From: Duncaniella sp.
GTDB lineage: Bacteria > Bacteroidota > Bacteroidia > Bacteroidales > Muribaculaceae
Assembly: GCA_022511285.1 (NCBI GenBank)
Contig: JAFLRW010000062.1
Location: forward strand, 1 to 9,726
DNA: 9,726 nucleotides
Direction of reading: 5' to 3'
Below, one piece after another: positions 5,716-9,726 of this stretch. Within the stretch, counting starts at the first letter, position 1. The number at the start of each line of letters is the position of its first letter. The position numbers and the translations under genes were made by a program. The notes below the pieces were generated by a model that saw only the letters and a program-made list of their open reading frames with translations, had not been told where the DNA came from and made no database searches.

Positions 5716-6435
5716 ATGACCCAAAGGACCCAAAGGCAGCAAGTTATTGAGACACTTAAAGAATTAGGCGGTTTTGCTACGCTTCGAAAATTATATGAAG
5801 CTGTAGATTTTTCAACCTGGGGAACGATGACTCCGGAAGCCACAATTAGAAAAATAGTTCAAAAGAGTCCTGAGATATTCAAAATTCGACCCGGACTTTG
5901 GGCTCTTGAAGATTCCAAGTCAGAAGTTCTCAAAAAATTTAAAATCAAAGAAGGAGATAAAAAATCAGAAGAAAGATTCAGTCATTCTTATTATCAAGGG
6001 TTATTAGTAGAGATGGGAAAGTTACGTAGAATGACAACTTTTATTCCTGCACAAGATAAAAATAGGCTTTTCTTAGGATCTCCATTATCTGAAATCACAG
6101 ACACCACAAAGATTCCAAAGTTTACATATGAAAATCTTTTGAAAAGAGCTAAAACTATTGATGTGATATGGTTTAACGAAAGGAATATGCCGCATAGTTT
6201 TTATGAAATAGAACATACCACAGATATTAAAAACTCTTTATCCAAATACTATGAATTACAAGATTTTGCAGCTAAATTTTTTATTGTAGCAGACGCTCAT
6301 AGAGAAAACGAATATTACGATAAAATAAGTGCTTCGATATTTAATGATATTAGAAGTCGTGTGAAATTTATGAAATACAAAACGGTGATAGATGATTATA
6401 ACAGCTTAAAAAATTTGTCTGACTTTAGTTGGTAG
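5716..6435 (+). CDS. HARE-HTH-like winged helix fused to a PD-(D/E)XK-like nuclease domain, orphan accessory gene
   Basis: A 239-residue soluble protein. Residues about 5-66 look like a HARE-HTH/winged-helix domain: QVIETLKELGGFATLRKLYEAV, then MTPEATIRKIVQ and IRPGLWALED, matching the TPEATI...GPGxxAL pattern of that domain. A charged linker (67-88) follows. Residues about 90-232 look like a restriction-endonuclease fold: Glu99 in a helix (YYQGLLVEMGKL), TFIPAQDKNR, IDVIWF (Asp149), then FYEIEHTTD with Glu164 and Glu166, and KFFIVAD. This D...ExE order replaces the usual Lys by Glu, as in BamHI. HARE-HTH domains are known fused to restriction endonucleases. DNA cleavage, possibly dependent on modification, is inference. 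Composition is foreign: 18 of 60 bases are G/C at 6241-6300, against 40 of 60 at 7381-7440 in the GH43 gene. No methyltransferase partner is present. ATG at 5716 is the first in frame; a near -7 box (TATGTTTA, 5693-5700) would give a very short leader. Confidence 0.72.
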   Translation: MTQRTQRQQVIETLKELGGFATLRKLYEAVDFSTWGTMTPEATIRKIVQKSPEIFKIRPGLWALEDSKSEVLKKFKIKEGDKKSEERFSHSYYQGLLVEMGKLRRMTTFIPAQDKNRLFLGSPLSEITDTTKIPKFTYENLLKRAKTIDVIWFNERNMPHSFYEIEHTTDIKNSLSKYYELQDFAAKFFIVADAHRENEYYDKISASIFNDIRSRVKFMKYKTVIDDYNSLKNLSDFSW

Positions 6436-6568
6436 GATGCGAACTACTGATTAAGCTGCAAAAGCAGTCTCAATTATTTAAAAGCAATAAAGTAATCGTG
6501 GCTCAAGACAGTGAGCTATCGTATAGCCAAGAATTACCGTTCTAATTCTATTGAATTGGTTGGATGCG
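6429..6568. repeat. Short imperfect direct repeat flanking the stretch between the accessory gene and GH43
   Basis: TTGGTAGGATGCG (6429-6441) and TTGGTTGGATGCG (6556-6568) match at 12 of 13 bases. With one gap the similarity extends over about 27 bases at roughly 20 identities. The second copy is the coding 3' end of the GH43 gene; the first overlaps the stop of the accessory gene. It could be a footprint of an insertion or rearrangement, or chance. The 112 bp between the two genes also hold an imperfect dyad (gtaat..tggct at 6492-6503 with agcca..attac at 6525-6537) that might act as a weak terminator. Confidence 0.4.
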
Positions 6569-8092
6569 GAAGTAGTCAATGTCGGCATAGGAGGCAGAGG
6601 GGACTACGGATGGGGTGAGGCAGAAGAGCCCGACTTTTGCGCCAACCCACACGCCAGGAGCTACATTACAACTTGGGCCAAGTGGGGTAAACCGCTCTCC
6701 ATCAATTGAATATGAGTATTGACATTTGTCATCAGAGAGCAGTTCCACCCGAAGCCAAATCGGCTTGCCATCCGTTATGACGTCTGAAGCTATGGTCCGG
6801 AGTGAGACGGGGAAACGCTTATCACCACGACCGGTGACCACACATATGCGGCCAGACTGAATAGCAATATATGAATATTCTTGACCGAACATGGTGAGCC
6901 CGACGCGCGTGAGCGAGTCGGTCAGCGTTGGGTGGATGAGTGCTGTGGCTGTAAACCGCTCGGCCGGGAGCTTTTGAAGCAATAGCGAAGGAGAATAGTA
7001 AATGTTGCCCTCTTCAGTGACGCAGGACTGAGAATAGAGCCTGAGCCATCCTCGGCGGGCCGTGAGGCTGCTCCACTCAGAGTGTGGATTGGCTTGCCAC
7101 TGCCACTGCAACCCCATCACAGAGTCGGAAAACTCATCTGAGGTCTGAATAGTCCGAGGTGGAGCCGAAGCGTCGATTCCCCCGGCAGGACGCCTGAATG
7201 AACTCACGGGAAGGCCATCGGCACCCATTTCTATCCAACCGTCGGCAGTAAAGCGGGCCGGTTGGAGATTGATTATACGCCCGTGAATCCCCTTTGACTG
7301 GAAGTGGATGAACCACCATTCAGAACCGTCGGGAGTGTCGACAAGGCCCCCCTGATGCGGGCCATTGATATCGGTGTCACCCTGCTGTAACACTCGGCGC
7401 GCCTCGTAGGGACCGTAGACCGAGCGCGAGCGCAACACAGTCTGCCAGCCGTCAGCAACGCCTCCGGCCGGCGCAAGAATGTAATACCAGCCATCGCGTT
7501 TCATCATCTTCGGTCCCTCAAGCACGGGATTGGCTATAGTGTCGCAGTAGACTGTCACACCATCGTCGAGCAGCCGGAGACCATCTTGGCTCATACGATG
7601 GATGATAGCCGGGCCTCCGCGGTGTTTAGAGCGGACAAGATATGCCTTCCCGTCATCATCCCAAAACGGGCACGGGTCTTCCCATTTTGCTGTTTCAACC
7701 ATCTGCGAGAGCTGCCACGGGCCTCGAGGGTCAGTGGCCACGGCCACGAACAGACCTTCGTCGGGAGTGCAGAAATAAACATAATATTTGCCCTCATTAT
7801 AGCGGATGGATGGAGCCCAGGAACCTTGGCCGTGGGAGGGGCGATCGTAGGGTCCGAAGGGAAGTGTTTCATACACGTAAGAAACTATCTCCCAATCGAC
7901 AAGATTGCGCGAGTGGAGCACAGGGATTCCGGGCATAGCCGTAAATGACGATGCCACCATCCAATAATCATCTCCCACACGAATCAGATCGGGGTCGGAA
8001 AAATCAGCGTGGATAATCGGATTGGTATAGGTCTGCTCTCCTCTCAGAGTGAAGGATAGAAGCAGGAGCAGGGATATGATAAAACGATTCAT
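6548..8092 (-). CDS. Secreted GH43 glycosidase (arabinofuranosidase/xylosidase type) with C-terminal beta-sandwich
   Basis: 514 residues. A signal peptide (about 1-18, poly-Leu core) is followed by a five-bladed propeller of family GH43 (about 21-310). The catalytic triad is visible: base Asp33 in ADFSDPDLIRVGDDYWM, pKa-modulating Asp139 in WEDPCPFWDDDGKAYLV, and acid Glu192 in VLEGPKMM. GPHQGGLVDTPDGSEWWFIHF (starting about 244) is typical of the propeller closure. Residues about 318-512 match the beta-xylosidase C-terminal concanavalin-like domain (FSDSVMGLQWQWQANP, LTARRGWLRLYS). The arrangement resembles GH43 subfamily 12, whose members mostly release arabinofuranose or xylose, but the subfamily call is from memory. 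The protein probably acts in the periplasm or outside. Its start overlaps the GH26 stop by 4 bp (ATGA), so the two are co-transcribed and coupled. Confidence 0.93.
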   Translation of the reverse strand: MNRFIISLLLLLSFTLRGEQTYTNPIIHADFSDPDLIRVGDDYWMVASSFTAMPGIPVLHSRNLVDWEIVSYVYETLPFGPYDRPSHGQGSWAPSIRYNEGKYYVYFCTPDEGLFVAVATDPRGPWQLSQMVETAKWEDPCPFWDDDGKAYLVRSKHRGGPAIIHRMSQDGLRLLDDGVTVYCDTIANPVLEGPKMMKRDGWYYILAPAGGVADGWQTVLRSRSVYGPYEARRVLQQGDTDINGPHQGGLVDTPDGSEWWFIHFQSKGIHGRIINLQPARFTADGWIEMGADGLPVSSFRRPAGGIDASAPPRTIQTSDEFSDSVMGLQWQWQANPHSEWSSLTARRGWLRLYSQSCVTEEGNIYYSPSLLLQKLPAERFTATALIHPTLTDSLTRVGLTMFGQEYSYIAIQSGRICVVTGRGDKRFPVSLRTIASDVITDGKPIWLRVELLSDDKCQYSYSIDGERFTPLGPSCNVAPGVWVGAKVGLFCLTPSVVPSASYADIDYFRIQPIQ

Positions 8093-9540
8093 CTGTTGTT
8101 CAGAGTTTTCAGCCGAGGATCACCGCGGTTAATCACAATGGGGTTTGACAGCACCTCGCGCCACTCGGATGGTGTGCTGTAAAGTGAGCCTATGGGGAGA
8201 GGTGAAGAGTCGGCCTCCCACTCACAAGCGGCTATGAAATAGCTCCACAGCGCACTCTCGGCAGCAGATCTATCAGGTCCGGGAAGATTTCCACACTCAC
8301 TGAGGGCCAGCATCTTGCTTCCGGAGCCAATGGCGTTGAGGAGAGAATATACGTCGGCCCGAGAGCCGAAGCCGGAGCGGTCAAATATATCGGCACCGAT
8401 AATGTCAACCCTCTCATGACCGGGATAAGCCGTGCGAGCGAGAGCTATATCGGCAAGAGACCCGGCAGAGGTGTAATCCGCAGTCCACACCCAAATAAGA
8501 TTGTGGACACCATAAACATTTGTGAGCCTGTCGTAAAGCCACAACCACAATGCGCGCGCCGTCTCCGGACCTTTTGCGCCCCACCAGTGCCACGCACCCC
8601 ACACAAAATCGCCGTTAGCCTCCGGAAGGGGGCGCCATAACACCGGGATGCCGGCAGAACTGAGTTTAAGCAGCGTGGCGGCAACCTTGGCTACATCGCC
8701 CTCAGCCACAGAATTTTCCCACGTGCCGACAATGGCGACATTGGCCGGATTAAAATCAGTGTTTCTCGCCGAGCAGGTGAACTGAGAGGAGTTACGAGCA
8801 GCGGGCACACTCCAATGCCACGTAATGGCCGGAACTCCACCGGCCTCCCATACGGAACTGACCGGAGAGATGTCGGCATAGTCGGTGGCGGAATCAAAGA
8901 GCCGGATGAAATCAAAGCCTATTATGGCCGGATAGCACCCTGCTGCCTCAGCTACAGCCTCGGCATATCCATTGCCCCACGACGTTGACCCCACGACGCC
9001 TGAAAGTATCCTGTGGCCATAATTATCAAGGAGCAGTTGATATAGCGCTTTGGCTGCGGGGGTGGCATCCGGATCGATAAGATTCACTGTCTGAGGTTCA
9101 TCTGTCTCGCCCGACTCCTCACCCGGCTCATTCGAGGGCGCTGTTTTGAACGATAGTGTATAAGCCTCCGAGCGTCGTCCTTTAGAGTCCGTGACCGCCC
9201 CCGACGGAACACGCAGCGTGTAGGCATTTTCTCTCACGAGCACGACTTCGATTATAAGCTCAGTGGAAGATACCGACCCGGGAGTATATGCATTAACGGC
9301 AATCCCATTAAGCGTAATTGCAGCTGATGGAGAGAGGGTTATAGGCGTATTAAACGTGAGGCTGATTTTTTTAAGCGATGGGTCGACAGAGACACCTGGA
9401 GCTATGGAGGCAGATATCACTTTGACGCTTCCGCGGAGAACAGGTGAGTCAGCATCATCAGCCCGACAGGAGCAAATGATAACAGCCATAATCATCCCTA
9501 TGGCAAGAATTAACGGTATTATAATAGACTTTTGTCTCAT
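8089..9540 (-). CDS. GH26 endo-beta-1,4-mannanase-like lipoprotein with N-terminal Ig-like domain
   Basis: 483 residues. A lipoprotein signal (hydrophobic 6-22) ends at ICSC, most likely lipidated at Cys25; the following acidic RADDAD resembles Bacteroidetes surface-export signals. Residues about 33-133 form an Ig-like (Big_5 type) domain, then an acidic linker (about 134-150). The GH26 barrel occupies about 152-475: GHRILSGVVGSTSW, IIGFDFIRLF, PAITWHWSVP, VLWRPLPEANG with acid/base Glu307, HWWGAKGPE, NLIWVWTAD, and LALSECGNLP with nucleophile Glu415. GH26 enzymes mostly hydrolyse internal beta-1,4-mannosyl bonds with retention; mannan specificity here is inferred. Pro306 precedes the acid/base, where characterised mannanases usually have His. 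It is the first gene of a two-gene operon with GH43 and has its own -7 box about 30 bp upstream. No SusC/SusD pair is visible. Confidence 0.92.
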   Translation of the reverse strand: MRQKSIIIPLILAIGMIMAVIICSCRADDADSPVLRGSVKVISASIAPGVSVDPSLKKISLTFNTPITLSPSAAITLNGIAVNAYTPGSVSSTELIIEVVLVRENAYTLRVPSGAVTDSKGRRSEAYTLSFKTAPSNEPGEESGETDEPQTVNLIDPDATPAAKALYQLLLDNYGHRILSGVVGSTSWGNGYAEAVAEAAGCYPAIIGFDFIRLFDSATDYADISPVSSVWEAGGVPAITWHWSVPAARNSSQFTCSARNTDFNPANVAIVGTWENSVAEGDVAKVAATLLKLSSAGIPVLWRPLPEANGDFVWGAWHWWGAKGPETARALWLWLYDRLTNVYGVHNLIWVWTADYTSAGSLADIALARTAYPGHERVDIIGADIFDRSGFGSRADVYSLLNAIGSGSKMLALSECGNLPGPDRSAAESALWSYFIAACEWEADSSPLPIGSLYSTPSEWREVLSNPIVINRGDPRLKTLNNR

Positions 9541-9566
9541 CTAATGATTCTCAATATGGTGATTCA

Positions 9567-9574
9567 CAAAGATA
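9567..9574 (-). promoter_or_regulatory. -7 box for the GH26-GH43 operon
   Basis: On the minus strand this reads TATCTTTG, an exact TAnnTTTG match 26 bp upstream of the GH26 start, predicting a leader of about 20 nt. A TTTG (9587-9590) lies only 12 bp further upstream, too close for a standard -33 element, so an activator may be needed. That last point is inference. Confidence 0.5.
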
Positions 9575-9610
9575 AGACATTTTTTTCAAAACCGGAAGAT
9601 TTTAGAAAGA

Positions 9611-9630
9611 GATGCCAGGGCAACCGCATC
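9611..9630 (-). terminator. Weak hairpin after the right-edge gene
   Basis: gatgc and gcatc pair around a 10-nt loop, and the minus strand continues tctttct after the stem. It sits 28 bp past the stop of the right-edge gene, which is the right place for a terminator. The short stem and poor T-run make this tentative. Confidence 0.25.
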
Positions 9631-9657
9631 AAAAATGTTTGCAATCTACACCGCAGA

Positions 9658-9726
9658 TCAGTCTACACAGTAGGCGTCGAGGGGGTTGTAGTCGTCGTCA
9701 TCATCGTAGCCGGGGCGGCCGAAGGC
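9658..9726 (-). CDS. C-terminal end of an unidentified protein (5' part outside window)
   Basis: The reverse strand reads in frame from the right edge for 22 residues, AFGRPGYDDDDDYNPLDAYC then VD, followed by TGA at 9658-9660. The tail is acidic, with five consecutive Asp. I do not recognise the family. Coding status is inferred from the open frame, the high G+C like the neighbouring genes, and the shift to AT-rich sequence right after the stop. It is on the same strand as the GH26 operon, 117 bp upstream of it. Confidence 0.5.
   Translation of the reverse strand, partial: AFGRPGYDDDDDYNPLDAYCVD

Noticed and set aside
1..9726. CRISPR arrays, tRNA or rRNA genes, insertion-sequence transposases, toxin-antitoxin pairs
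   Set aside because: I saw no regularly spaced repeats, cloverleaf-like segments, rRNA-like sequence, transposase motifs or small paired genes of these kinds. The only repeats found are the local ones in the PBP4-like gene and near the GH43 end.

Overview
The window looks like a chromosome segment from a Bacteroidales bacterium, probably gut-associated and possibly Muribaculaceae-like. The order-level call rests on several features: a bacterial serine palmitoyltransferase of the Bacteroides sphingolipid type, a DUF4293 membrane protein, TAnnTTTG-type -7 promoter boxes, weak Shine-Dalgarno signals, and a surface-lipoprotein glycanase encoded next to a GH43 enzyme. The family-level placement is inference only.

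Layout. Positions 1-3365 hold a tightly packed minus-strand operon: surE (nucleotide phosphatase), a PBP4/dacB-type DD-peptidase, a 175-residue Bacteroidales protein of unknown function, then rsmI, which runs off the left edge. The dacB-like gene is interrupted by an in-frame TAA. The stop lies in a 57-bp insertion made of a 37-bp imperfect direct repeat and a perfect 16-bp inverted repeat. It separates the SxxK and SDN motifs from the KTG motif. Positions 3366-3529 are a divergent promoter region, followed by a plus-strand DUF4293 gene (3530-3958). A strong hairpin terminator separates it from the convergent sphingolipid gene spt (4044-5234).

Positions 5235-5715 are a 481-bp intergenic region with the spt promoter and some unassigned plus-strand -7 boxes. 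After it comes an AT-rich plus-strand gene (5716-6435) whose composition clearly differs from its neighbours. It encodes an apparent HARE-HTH winged helix joined to a PD-(D/E)XK-like nuclease domain with a BamHI-like D...ExE arrangement. No methyltransferase or other partner lies nearby. It is the best candidate for an unusual or horizontally acquired function, perhaps restriction or defence.

Positions 6548-9540 are a two-gene minus-strand hemicellulose operon. A GH26 endo-mannanase-like lipoprotein with an Ig-like domain is encoded first. It overlaps by 4 bp the gene for a secreted GH43 enzyme with a C-terminal beta-sandwich. The GH26 protein probably cuts polymer at the cell surface and GH43 trims arabinose or xylose units. 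No SusC/SusD pair is visible. The last 69 bases hold the acidic C-terminus of another minus-strand gene.

The two most notable signals are the palindrome-containing in-frame stop in the PBP4 gene, which could be a decayed gene, an assembly fault or a reversible switch, and the orphan HARE-HTH/nuclease gene.
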